Below the pieces are notes generated by a model, which had not been told where the DNA came from, ran no database searches, and was given only the letters and a program-made list of their open reading frames with translations. 29,780 nucleotides of DNA, taken from contig JBOFCS010000192.1 of assembly GCA_051646185.1 (NCBI GenBank), positions 1 through 29,780 of the forward strand. The letters run 5' to 3'. Source of the DNA: JBOFCS01 sp051646185 (GTDB taxonomy: Bacteria; Actinomycetota; Actinomycetes; Mycobacteriales; Mycobacteriaceae). The translations under genes were made by a program, and so were the position numbers. Position 1 is the stretch's first letter. The number at the start of each line of letters is the position of its first letter. Of this stretch, positions 1 to 7,629 are shown one piece after another.

Positions 1-869
1 TTTGTGGCTGGGATCGAACGAGGGGTTCGTGAGCTTTGGGCGGTTCTGCCACGGACGATCCCAATGAACTCCTCGATGTGGTCTCCCGTGGTTTCGGTAA
101 GCCATGCCAAACCAACGTGGGTCTGCTGTAGATCGGTCACCGGGCGGTAGATGAGGTCTTTGCGGTGGTGAAACCTGGCGATGGATTGAGGAACAATAAC
201 TATTCCAATCCCTGCTGCTACCAATTCAATTGCGTCAGAAATACCGTCTAATTCCAAGGTGTTTTCAGGGTCGTTTAACAAATTTTCCTCCGATAGCTCG
301 GCACGAGTTATGGCTGAAAACAGTGAAATTGGATGATCTTTAGGTACCACTACAACTGGGACTTCACTGTAGAGTGGAATGATATGTAAAGCAGGGGAAT
401 TAGATTCTTCTTGATTAACAGGAAGTCGAACAAAGCTAGCGTTAACCTGATGATCGTGTAGTACCTGGGTTTGGTTGCCAATGGTGGTATGGACAAAGTT
501 CAGCAGAACCTCAGGTAGTCGTTGTTCCCAGACTCGGGTCCATTTGGCTAAGGTTACTCCAGGGGGAAACCCGATGGTGAAGGTTGTTATGGGTGCAGTA
601 GCTGCCGCTTGTTGTTTGCGAAGTTCTTCTGCCTCAGCTAGGTAACTGCGGGAAGTTTCGAGGAAGCGCTGACCTTCTGGGGTGAGTTGAGTCGGGGAGG
701 CTCCTGGGATAAAAAGTTTTGTCGCCAACTCTTCTTCTAAAGTAATGATTGTCTGGCTGAGGGTTTGTCTGCTGATATTGAGCGCTTTGGCCGCTCTTGC
801 AAAGTGCAATTCCTCTGCAACAGCGACAAATCGCTTTAATATGATGAGCTCCTGGTTGCTGTCGCGCAT
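1..869 (-). CDS. LysR-type transcriptional regulator, partial (3' end cut by window edge)
   Basis: An open frame of 289 codons runs from ATG at 867-869 to the window edge without a stop. The first ~60 residues are a classic LysR winged helix-turn-helix: FVAVAEELHFARAAKAL, then ISRQTLSQTIITLEEEL and KLFIPG. From about residue 90 a periplasmic-binding-like effector domain follows (FTIGFPPGV, VVVVPKDHP, ELVAAGIGIVIVPQS). The usual family length is about 300 residues, so only a few residues are probably missing. It is divergent from the DUF5997 gene, with only 30 bp between the starts. A TAGGCT hexamer lies 7 nt upstream of the ATG with no Shine-Dalgarno, so the mRNA may be leaderless. LysR proteins usually control themselves and the divergent neighbour (family knowledge); the effector is unknown. 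Confidence 0.9.
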   Translation of the reverse strand, partial: MRDSNQELIILKRFVAVAEELHFARAAKALNISRQTLSQTIITLEEELATKLFIPGASPTQLTPEGQRFLETSRSYLAEAEELRKQQAAATAPITTFTIGFPPGVTLAKWTRVWEQRLPEVLLNFVHTTIGNQTQVLHDHQVNASFVRLPVNQEESNSPALHIIPLYSEVPVVVVPKDHPISLFSAITRAELSEENLLNDPENTLELDGISDAIELVAAGIGIVIVPQSIARFHHRKDLIYRPVTDLQQTHVGLAWLTETTGDHIEEFIGIVRGRTAQSSRTPRSIPAT

Positions 870-876
870 GAGTCTA

Positions 877-893
877 AGCCTATGGCATAGGCT
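877..893. promoter_or_regulatory. 17-bp palindrome with back-to-back -10 hexamers between lysR and the DUF5997 gene
   Basis: AGCCTATG-G-CATAGGCT is a perfect inverted repeat with a single central base. Each arm carries an outward TAGGCT, which fits the TANNNT -10 pattern of corynebacteria. On the minus strand the hexamer at 877-882 is 7 nt from the lysR ATG. On the plus strand the hexamer at 888-893 is 6 nt from the GTG at 900. Both transcripts would therefore start at or next to their start codons. The palindrome could also be the LysR operator. Promoter activity is inferred from spacing. Confidence 0.5.
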
Positions 894-899
894 GTTAGG

Positions 900-1310
900 G
901 TGAGCACGGAGAAGAAACAACAGAGCATGAAGCCATTAACTGCGGCGAATAAACTGGGTATTTATTTAGCGGCAGCACCAGCAGACTTTCAAGAAAATAT
1001 GATTACCAGATCGGAACTGATTGAACTACAAGAAAATCCGCCCCAGTGGCTGATTGACTTACGTACTTCGGGTCCATTTCCTAAAGATATTGTGGCTAAA
1101 AAGCTAGGGGTGTCCATAGCCGGTTTAGCCCGTGGAGGGGTGGTTAAAGCTCTCACTGCCGGGGAAATAACCGCATTGGATACGGAACTTCCTCAGTGGT
1201 TGGTTGTTGAACGGAAGAAGCATCAGGAAGTGCTTGCCGAAGCGCAACGGATCAAGCTGATGCAGGAACAGCGCCGCGCCGCCTCAAATCGGCCAGCAAA
1301 AAATCGCTAG
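900..1310 (+). CDS. DUF5997 family protein
   Basis: This 136-residue soluble protein has no known biochemical role. Its middle matches my memory of the actinobacterial DUF5997 family: KLGIYLAAAPADFQE, then PPQWLIDLRTSGPFPKDIVAKKL and a GLARGGV segment. The C-terminal third is charged and helical (ERKKHQEVLAEAQ to the basic end NRPAKNR). The segment PKDIVAKKLGVSIAGLARGG resembles a helix-turn-helix but this is not established. The GTG at 900 fits a leaderless start 6 nt after a TAGGCT hexamer; an alternative ATG at 927 has only a weak purine stretch before it. The family is often found next to a LysR gene, as here, so the two may form one regulatory unit (inference). Confidence 0.75.
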   Translation: MSTEKKQQSMKPLTAANKLGIYLAAAPADFQENMITRSELIELQENPPQWLIDLRTSGPFPKDIVAKKLGVSIAGLARGGVVKALTAGEITALDTELPQWLVVERKKHQEVLAEAQRIKLMQEQRRAASNRPAKNR

Positions 1311-1407
1311 TTTTTTTTAAGTTACAGAACCCTGTGCTGAGGGCTTAGGTTCCTTCGGGTAGAACAGTAGCGTGTAGCTCACAGTTCACTACAGTAGGGA
1401 GCCTAAC

Positions 1408-2421
1408 GTGGCGCATGATCTGAAGCTCGGATACAAAGCATCTGCTGAGCAGTTTGCGCCGCGTGAACTTGTTGAACTTGCAGTTCTTGTGGAAGAACAT
1501 GGTCTTGATAGCGCTACAGTAAGTGATCACTTCCAACCTTGGCGACACAACGGTGGTCATGCTCCTTTTTCTCTGGCATGGATGACCGCTGTCGGCGAGC
1601 GTACTCAGCGAATTATGTTAGGTACTTCGGTACTTACTCCCACTTTTCGATATAACCCTGCGGTTATTGCTCAAGCCTTTGCGACGATGGGTTGTCTCTA
1701 TCCAGATCGCATCATGTTGGGGGTAGGCACTGGGGAGGCACTTAACGAGGTGGCGACGGGTTATCAGGCTGATTGGCCGGAGTTTAAAGAACGTTTTGCC
1801 CGGTTGCGTGAGTCTGTTCAATTGATGCGTGAACTGTGGTTGGGTGATCGGGTTGATTTTTCCGGTGAGTACTACCACACAAAGGGAGCGTCGATTTACG
1901 ATGTTCCCGACGGTGGTATTCCGGTATATATCGCAGCTGGTGGCCCGGTGGTGGCCCGGTATGCTGGCCGCTCAGGTGATGGTTTTATTTGTACCTCAGG
2001 TAAAGGAATGGATCTTTACACCGAAAAATTATTGCCTGCGGTAGCTGAGGGGGCGCAGAAGGTTGGCCGCGATGTTGCGAAGATAGACAAGATGATTGAA
2101 ATTAAAATCTCTTATGACACCGATCCGGAACTAGCCTTAGAGAATACTCGTTTCTGGGCGCCGCTATCGTTGACCGCGGAACAGAAACATGACATCCATG
2201 ATCCTATGGAAATGGAACGTGCAGCTGACGAATTGCCCATTGAGCAGGTGGCAAAACGCTGGATTGTTTCTTCAGATCCTGAGGAGACTATTGAGTTGAT
2301 TAAGCCGTACATTGATGCAGGTTTAAATCATTTGGTTTTTCACGCCCCTGGGCATGATCAGCGCCGCTTTTTAGATCTTTTTTCTCGTGATTTAGCACCA
2401 CGTTTACGAGCTTTGGGCTAG
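1408..2421 (+). CDS. fgd: F420-dependent glucose-6-phosphate dehydrogenase
   Basis: It oxidises glucose 6-phosphate to 6-phosphogluconolactone and reduces coenzyme F420 to F420H2 in the cytosol. The 337-residue protein is nearly colinear with M. tuberculosis FGD1 (336 residues): LKLGYKASAEQFAPRELVEL, HGGHAPFS, LGTSVLTPTFRYNPAVIAQA, GDGFICTSGKG and LNHLVFHAPGHDQRRFL are shared. Residues equivalent to the FGD1 active site are present as Asp40, His41, Trp45 and Glu110, each one position later than in FGD1. GTG at 1408 has a GGAG about 7 nt upstream. The order fgd-(small gene)-pta-ackA matches Rv0407-Rv0409. The gene only makes sense if the host makes or imports F420. A different luciferase-like F420 enzyme is less likely given the length of the matches. 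Confidence 0.93.
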   Translation: MAHDLKLGYKASAEQFAPRELVELAVLVEEHGLDSATVSDHFQPWRHNGGHAPFSLAWMTAVGERTQRIMLGTSVLTPTFRYNPAVIAQAFATMGCLYPDRIMLGVGTGEALNEVATGYQADWPEFKERFARLRESVQLMRELWLGDRVDFSGEYYHTKGASIYDVPDGGIPVYIAAGGPVVARYAGRSGDGFICTSGKGMDLYTEKLLPAVAEGAQKVGRDVAKIDKMIEIKISYDTDPELALENTRFWAPLSLTAEQKHDIHDPMEMERAADELPIEQVAKRWIVSSDPEETIELIKPYIDAGLNHLVFHAPGHDQRRFLDLFSRDLAPRLRALG

Positions 2422-2678
2422 TCGATTTGGGGGTCGTGGACGATGAGGCCGGTTAAGGCGATCGTCTGTTGTAGCTCTTCAAGGACTTGAGCGGCATGGC
2501 TAAAACGAATATTTAATTGTAAGGTACCGCCGGTTAAGGTTGGCGGTTCAGTCCAGACCGAATGCTCGGCATCGATGGTCGGGTAGTGGGCATTAAGTTG
2601 CTCCATGAGCTTGGGTAGGGCTCGTTGAGAGGGCATAGCCGGGTGTGAAGGCTCCGTGATGACTAGTCGATAGCCCAT
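2418..2678 (-). CDS. Small hypothetical protein, convergent with fgd
   Basis: This 86-residue protein starts MGYRLVITEPSHP and ends TGLIVHDPQID. The ATG at 2676-2678 has AAGGAG 12 nt upstream, which is rather far. An in-frame extension to 2753 exists but looks less protein-like. Beta-alpha alternation is suggested (YRLVITE, then helix ALPKLMEQLNAHYP, then GTLQLNIRF, then helix AAQVLEELQQTIAL, then LIVHDP). There are no membrane segments or known motifs and I do not recognise the family. Its TAG stop shares the palindromic CTAG at 2418-2421 with the fgd stop, so the two genes end on top of each other. Confidence 0.6.
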   Translation of the reverse strand: MGYRLVITEPSHPAMPSQRALPKLMEQLNAHYPTIDAEHSVWTEPPTLTGGTLQLNIRFSHAAQVLEELQQTIALTGLIVHDPQID

Positions 2679-3143
2679 TGTTGTGCTGCGCTCCTTCATC
2701 GGCCCCGAATAATGTTTATATATCGAAGTATGCCGTGGTGCGTTACATAGCATGGAGATGGTGTCTATGACCTTGTCATCATCATTCTTCTCTTAAGATG
2801 TGAGCAGTCTCCTTCTGTTTACGTTGGTTGGTTGCGCGAAGGTTGACGGAGATTTCTCCTCGGTATACCAGTTGCGTAGTAAAGGACTCCAGATCCTGTA
2901 CCTGGCGTTAACGTTAAGCTGGAGAGTGTATCCGTAATGCTGGGCAAAAGTCGGTAATAGCAAAATAGCCAAAAGGATTGACGGTAGCTTAGATCCAAGC
3001 CTTTGCGGTAAGGATGATGGTTATATCCGCTACTGCAATCGGGGCCCTGGTGTACTGCTCTACGGGTACGTCACCACAGTCGGAATAGCGAAAAACAGCC
3101 ATCCCATCAAGCGAATTTTGAAGGAATAGGGGAAGCTGGAGCT
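2679..3143. other. Gene-free stretch before pta; possible decayed coding sequence
   Basis: No convincing gene is visible. On the minus strand an ATG-less open stretch of about 75 codons runs from roughly 3022 down to 2795. It contains a hydrophobic signal-like run (PSILLAILLLPTFAQ) followed by YTLQLNVNARYRIW, which could be the remains of a small secreted protein. On the plus strand ATG at 3014 opens a 24-codon frame with a hydrophobic start and a cysteine. A perfect 10-bp palindrome, TTAACGTTAA, sits at 2908-2917. The pta promoter must lie here but no clear -35/-10 pair could be chosen. Confidence 0.4.
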
Positions 3144-5207
3144 GTGGCCTCAAGTATTTACATCGCAGCTCCTGAGGGAGATACCGGAAAATCTACAATT
3201 GCGCTGGGGGTTTTGCACCTTCTGGCAACTTCAGCAGTGCGTGTTGGGGTATTCCGCCCAGTGGCCCGTTCCACGGTAAAACCGGACTACATCTTGGAAC
3301 TTCTGTTGGATCACACCACTGCCGATCTTTCCTATGAACAATGTGTAGGGGTGACCTATGAACAGGTCCATGCTGACCCTGAGGGGGCGCTGAGTGACAT
3401 TGTTGCTCGCTTTCATGAGGTAGAAAAACAGTGTGATGCGATAGTGGTGATTGGAAGTGATTACACCGATATCGTTACTCCAAGTGAGCTTGCATTTAAT
3501 GCTCGAATAGCGGTCAATTTAGGTGCTCCGGTGCTATTAGCGGTCAGTGGTCTGGGGAGGAAGCCAGCCGAAGTAGCAAACCTGGTAGAGGTTTGTCTGG
3601 CGGAATTGAAGAGTTACCATGCTCATGTTATTTCGGTCATTGCTAATCGTTGTGAGCCGGAGCAACTGCTGGAAATTAACCGAGTACTGGCCAGTAATCG
3701 CTTTCCTTGTTGGGCGCTACCTGAGGTTCCGCTGTTGGTTGCCCCAACGATGGCGGAATTATTGGACTCGGTCGGCGGTGAGCTTTACAGCGGGGACCCT
3801 GAATTGTTGCAACGGGAAGCCTTAACTGTGCTGGTGGGGGGAATGACAGCTGAGCACATTCTTGAACGGCTCACCGAGGGGGTAGTGGTGGTGGTCCCAG
3901 CGGATCGTTCGGATGTGTTGTTGGCCTTAGTGACAGCACATGAGGCAGAAGGCTTCCCTTCGTTGGCTGGGATCATCCTTAATGGAGGGCTATTACCACA
4001 TCCAGCGATTGCGTCTCTTGTTGCTGGGCTTAAGCCACGTCTGCCGATTGTGATCACTGATCTAGGGACATATAAAACTGCCAGTGCGGCAGCAAAAACT
4101 CGAGGGCGAGTGGGGGTTGGGTCACTTCGGAAAGTTGATACTGCGGTCAGCGTTATGGAGCAGTATGTGGATGGGCCAAAGCTTTTGGACTGTTTGGCAT
4201 TAGAAATACCAGAGATCACCACTCCGCAGATGTTTGAGTATCAACTTCTTGACCGGGCCCGCGCTGACCGCAAGCGCATTGTGTTGCCTGAAGGGGATGA
4301 TGACCGTATTTTACGGGCAGCGGGGCGGCTGCTTTCTCGGCAAGTGGCCGATCTGATTATTCTTGGGGATGAGGTACAGGTCCGACGCCGGGCGTCTGAG
4401 CTTGGTGTTGATGTTTCTGGGGCAACGATCATTAATCCTAAGAGCTCTGAGCTTTCGGAACAGTTCGCACAACAGTACGCTGAGCTGCGTAAGCATAAAG
4501 GAATGACTCCAGATCGAGCCACCGAGATTATGCGAAATGTTTCATACTTTGGAACAATGATGGTGCACAACGGAATTGCTGACGGAATGGTTTCTGGAGC
4601 GGCGCATACCACGGCGCACACCATTCGACCTGCTTTTGAAATTATTAAAACTCAGCCGGGTGTTTCTACGGTATCGAGTATTTTTTTGATGTGCTTGGCT
4701 GATCAAGTTCTTGCTTATGGGGACTGTGCTATTGTTCCGGACCCCACCGCTGAGCAATTGGCAGATATTGCTATCTCCTCGGCGCAGACTGCTGAGCAAT
4801 TTGGTTTAGATTCGCGAATAGCGATGCTGTCGTATTCAAGTGGAGATTCTGGCACTGGAGCGGATGTGGATAAGGTACGTGAAGCCACTATGCTCGTTCG
4901 AAAAAGAAATCCAGAGCTATTGGTAGAAGGGCCAATTCAGTATGATGCGGCAGTAGAGCCAACGGTGGCTGCTGCTAAAATGCCTAATTCTGTGGTCGCT
5001 GGGCGTGCTACAGTGCTCATTTTCCCAGATTTGAATACTGGAAATAATACCTATAAAGCGGTGCAGCGAAGCGCCGGAGCTATTGCTATCGGCCCAGTAT
5101 TGCAGGGCTTAGGTAAACCAATTAACGATCTTTCCCGTGGAGCTTTAGTCCAAGATATTGTTAATACTGTTGCTATCACAGCTATTCAAGCTCAGGGTAT
5201 GCGGTAA
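3144..5207 (+). CDS. pta: Phosphate acetyltransferase, long form
   Basis: It converts acetyl-CoA and phosphate to acetyl phosphate and CoA, the partner step of AckA. The 687 residues form three domains: an N-terminal P-loop domain (1 to ~200) with an intact GDTGKST at 12-18, a DRTGG-type domain (~215-320), and the catalytic PTA_PTB domain (~360-685) with ARADRKRIVLPEGDD, MVSGAAHTTAHTIRP, SYSSGDSGTG and FPDLNTGNNTYKAVQR. This is the long E. coli/M. tuberculosis architecture; from memory C. glutamicum Pta is shorter, about 460 residues. GTG at 3144 has AGGGGAAG 8 nt upstream. The stop overlaps the ackA start by one base (TAATG), so the two are probably translationally coupled. Regulation by RamA, RamB or SugR, known for C. 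glutamicum, could not be shown here. Confidence 0.95.
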   Translation: MASSIYIAAPEGDTGKSTIALGVLHLLATSAVRVGVFRPVARSTVKPDYILELLLDHTTADLSYEQCVGVTYEQVHADPEGALSDIVARFHEVEKQCDAIVVIGSDYTDIVTPSELAFNARIAVNLGAPVLLAVSGLGRKPAEVANLVEVCLAELKSYHAHVISVIANRCEPEQLLEINRVLASNRFPCWALPEVPLLVAPTMAELLDSVGGELYSGDPELLQREALTVLVGGMTAEHILERLTEGVVVVVPADRSDVLLALVTAHEAEGFPSLAGIILNGGLLPHPAIASLVAGLKPRLPIVITDLGTYKTASAAAKTRGRVGVGSLRKVDTAVSVMEQYVDGPKLLDCLALEIPEITTPQMFEYQLLDRARADRKRIVLPEGDDDRILRAAGRLLSRQVADLIILGDEVQVRRRASELGVDVSGATIINPKSSELSEQFAQQYAELRKHKGMTPDRATEIMRNVSYFGTMMVHNGIADGMVSGAAHTTAHTIRPAFEIIKTQPGVSTVSSIFLMCLADQVLAYGDCAIVPDPTAEQLADIAISSAQTAEQFGLDSRIAMLSYSSGDSGTGADVDKVREATMLVRKRNPELLVEGPIQYDAAVEPTVAAAKMPNSVVAGRATVLIFPDLNTGNNTYKAVQRSAGAIAIGPVLQGLGKPINDLSRGALVQDIVNTVAITAIQAQGMR

Positions 5208-6394
5208 TGCAGCAGGGTTTAGTCCTGGTTATTAACTCAGGTTCATCATCGGTTAAGTATCAGTTAGTGCACCCGATGTCGGGGGAGGCTCTGGCTGTTG
5301 GTGTGGTGGAGCGGATTGGCGAACATGATGGCACAGTGCGCCATCAGCAGGACGGTAAGGAGCTGGTACATGAGGGTCCGATTGTTGATCATCAGGTAGC
5401 ACTGCAAGTAGTTTTTACTATGTTCGCCGAGTCTGGCTTTGCTCTTGATGAGACAGGGCTGGTAGCTGTGGGGCACCGAGTGGTGCACGGTGGTGAAGTT
5501 TTTTATCAACCAACACTGATTACTGATCAAGTGGTGCAACAGATTTCAGAACTTTCGATGCTTGCTCCTTTGCATAATCTGGCGAATGTTACTGGCATTG
5601 AGGTGGCTCGCGCTCTTTTCCCTCATGTGCCGCATGTAGCGGTATTTGATACAGCCTTTTTTCACGCTTTACCGCAAGCTGTAAGTACTTACGCTATTGA
5701 TTCGGTTGTTGCCAAGGAATATGGAATCCGGCGGTATGGGTTTCATGGTACCTCGCATCAGTATGTCAGCGAGCAGGCCGCAGCATTTGTGAACCGATCG
5801 ATTTCTGATCTGAAACAGATTGTGCTGCATCTGGGTAATGGTGCTTCGGCCTCAGCTATTGCTGGGGGTAAGGCTCTTGATACTTCTATGGGACTTACGC
5901 CTTTAGAAGGTTTGGTAATGGGTACTCGATCGGGTGATATTGATCCGGGGGTTCTTCTGCATTTGTTGCGTAGCGCCGATATGAGCGTTGCCGATCTTGA
6001 TGAATTATTGAATAGAAACTCAGGTATTAAGGGTGTTAGTGGGGTCAATGATTTTCGTGAGTTATTAGAAAATATTGTTAGCGGTGATGCTAGTGCCAAA
6101 CTTGCTTACGATATGTATATTCACAGGTTACGCAAGTATATTGGTGCTTATCTTGTTGTTTTAGGTGGTGCTGATGTTATTAGTTTCACGGCAGGGGTTG
6201 GTGAGAACACCCCAGCGGTGCGTGCGGACGCTCTTGCTGGGTTGGAAAACTTTGGCATTGTCATCGACGCAGAACGTAACAAGGTCAAGGGCATCGGTCC
6301 ACGAGTTATTTCTGCGGAAAATTCTGCCGTGACAGTTTTGGTTGTGCCGACAAATGAAGAGTTGGCGATAGCACGCGCCGCAGTAGCGGTGTAG
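5207..6394 (+). CDS. ackA: Acetate kinase
   Basis: It reversibly transfers phosphate between acetyl phosphate and ADP, giving acetate and ATP, or activates acetate in the reverse direction. The 395-residue length is typical. The ASKHA-fold motifs are complete and in order: VINSGSSSVKY at the N-terminus, GHRVVHGG, VFDTAFFHALP, YGFHGTSHQYV, LHLGNGAS, DTSMGLTPLEGLVMGTRSGD, GVSGVNDFRE, SFTAGVGENTPAVR, and the C-terminal PTNEELAIAR. The ATG overlaps the pta stop by one base. The pair matches Rv0408-Rv0409. No separate promoter is visible between them. Confidence 0.97.
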   Translation: MQQGLVLVINSGSSSVKYQLVHPMSGEALAVGVVERIGEHDGTVRHQQDGKELVHEGPIVDHQVALQVVFTMFAESGFALDETGLVAVGHRVVHGGEVFYQPTLITDQVVQQISELSMLAPLHNLANVTGIEVARALFPHVPHVAVFDTAFFHALPQAVSTYAIDSVVAKEYGIRRYGFHGTSHQYVSEQAAAFVNRSISDLKQIVLHLGNGASASAIAGGKALDTSMGLTPLEGLVMGTRSGDIDPGVLLHLLRSADMSVADLDELLNRNSGIKGVSGVNDFRELLENIVSGDASAKLAYDMYIHRLRKYIGAYLVVLGGADVISFTAGVGENTPAVRADALAGLENFGIVIDAERNKVKGIGPRVISAENSAVTVLVVPTNEELAIARAAVAV

Positions 6395-6398
6395 TGCT

Positions 6399-6434
6399 AG
6401 GAATGCGGCCAACATTAAGGTTGACCGCATTCCT
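6399..6434. terminator. Hairpin between convergent ackA and the CrtC-like gene
   Basis: AGGAATGCGG at 6399-6408 pairs perfectly with CCGCATTCCT at 6425-6434. The loop can pair further (CAAC with GTTG). No T-tract follows on either strand, so this is either a weak bidirectional terminator or an mRNA-end structure. It starts 5 nt after the ackA stop and lies 22 nt from the end of the opposing gene. Confidence 0.6.
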
Positions 6435-6455
6435 ATAACAACTCGATTCCATCTC

Positions 6456-7466
6456 TTAACAGGCGTTGACGATTTCAATCACCCCAACACCATCCACTGA
6501 TCCTGATACGTAGGCCTCCCCATCCCAGGCCCTAGAATTTCCTTGGTTGTTAGCGACAGCTTGAACATCAAATTCTTCACCCCGTATCATTACTTTTAGG
6601 CCGACTGGTATATTGCACCCATTTGGACTAGACCAGTATTCAGTCCGCACAATGTCAATATCTTCAGGTGTCAGATAATCGACATTACCAGTTCCATTGG
6701 AAATCTGCCCTTGCCAACCTATTTCAAAATCTGGTCCGTCTACACCTCGTCGTATATGCATAGCTTGGATATTTCTACCGTCGTTGAGTTCAAGCTGAAC
6801 GTAATCCCAGCTTGCAATTGCAACTTCTGGTGTAGTGAAGAAAGCATGTTCAAACCATGTTGTTGCAGTAAAATGAGAGGTTTGACCATTCTCTGTTAGT
6901 ACTCCTACGGTAGGAACGCGCTGCCTCTGATAGAGGCTTACTGTTCCTGTATCAATTTTATAATTGCCCTCAGGATTAAAAAGAGGTACGACATGGGTGG
7001 TTTCGTCTGGGATAAGATCGTATTCTAGTTTCATGCCCGGAACCGTGGCGGTGATAGTGTCCCTACCTCCACTTCCTGAAGCAGTGATCCCGTCGTTTGC
7101 GCCTGAGGTGAAAGCAAAAGAATCAGGTTCGTATTGGAAAATTCCGAGATTAACCTTATCAGCGGTCTGGACTTCTTTGGTGTCATAGTCAACTATACGT
7201 ACAGATTGACTGATTTGTACGCCTTGTGATTGGGTAAAAATAACCATTACTCCAAGTTTTCGACCATCCTCTGTTTCCACGTGAGTCCACCACTGCCACC
7301 ACTCTGCGAGAGCACCGACATGCCCGGCATCATCGCGTGGAACTTGAACTACCACATCGTATTTAGCCGTTGCGATCCCTGCGTTTAGGCTTGGTAAAAT
7401 TATAAGAGTCAAAATTACTCCCATAATCCGGTAAAAATAACTTCGTCTATCTTTATATGAAGGCAT
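6456..7466 (-). CDS. Secreted CrtC/AttH-like (lipocalin-like) protein
   Basis: The 336-residue precursor starts at ATG 7464-7466, with AAGGGGAT just upstream. An N-terminal basic stretch, a hydrophobic core (MGVILTLIILPSL) and small residues (NAGIATA) form a signal peptide, with cleavage likely near residues 33-35. The mature part has two lipocalin-like halves. The first has WWQWWTHVETEDGRKLGVMV and FTQSQ. The second has TATTWFEHAF, then WDYVQLELNDGRNIQAMHIRR, like the 'tryptophan-strand-DGR' core of AttH/CrtC proteins. Two cysteines (NGC near residue 280 and the C-terminal Cys) may form a disulfide. The family includes carotenoid hydratases, but a secreted form more likely binds a lipid (inference). 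It occupies the place where pknG-glnH lie in M. tuberculosis. Confidence 0.6.
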   Translation of the reverse strand: MPSYKDRRSYFYRIMGVILTLIILPSLNAGIATAKYDVVVQVPRDDAGHVGALAEWWQWWTHVETEDGRKLGVMVIFTQSQGVQISQSVRIVDYDTKEVQTADKVNLGIFQYEPDSFAFTSGANDGITASGSGGRDTITATVPGMKLEYDLIPDETTHVVPLFNPEGNYKIDTGTVSLYQRQRVPTVGVLTENGQTSHFTATTWFEHAFFTTPEVAIASWDYVQLELNDGRNIQAMHIRRGVDGPDFEIGWQGQISNGTGNVDYLTPEDIDIVRTEYWSSPNGCNIPVGLKVMIRGEEFDVQAVANNQGNSRAWDGEAYVSGSVDGVGVIEIVNAC

Positions 7467-7598
7467 CAAAGCATCCCCTTATTGTGTTTGCTGGAATTGT
7501 ATTTCCGCCAGGACTGTGTTCCCTTGTAGCGGTAGCATTTTCATAGCAAGAAGTGGTTGTGAATATCTTTTGGATACATTGAACTCACCAATCAAAAA

Positions 7599-7629
7599 TA
7601 CTGTAATTTAAGTCACAGTAAACTGTCAA
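7599..7629 (-). promoter_or_regulatory. Promoter with internal inverted repeat for the CrtC-like gene
   Basis: Read on the minus strand, TTGACA (7624-7629) is followed after 18 nt by TACAGT (7600-7605). Between and over these elements lies TACTGTGA-N6-TTACAGTA (7599-7620), a near-perfect inverted repeat with one arm mismatch that covers the spacer and the -10. Such placement is typical of a repressor operator. The leader to the start codon would be about 125 nt. The promoter match is good for the -35 and moderate for the -10; the regulator is unknown. Confidence 0.45.

Noticed and set aside
1301..1320. T-tract after the DUF5997 stop as a terminator
   Set aside because: Eight T follow the stop but only a weak AAAAAA/TTTTTT pairing precedes them, with no GC stem.
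3120..3140. RamA-like AGGGGA motif before pta
   Set aside because: It overlaps the Shine-Dalgarno region and such short G-runs are too common to call.
3785..4222. 145-codon minus-strand frame inside pta
   Set aside because: Shadow frame; low-complexity Ser/Thr/Arg and entirely within the conserved pta gene.
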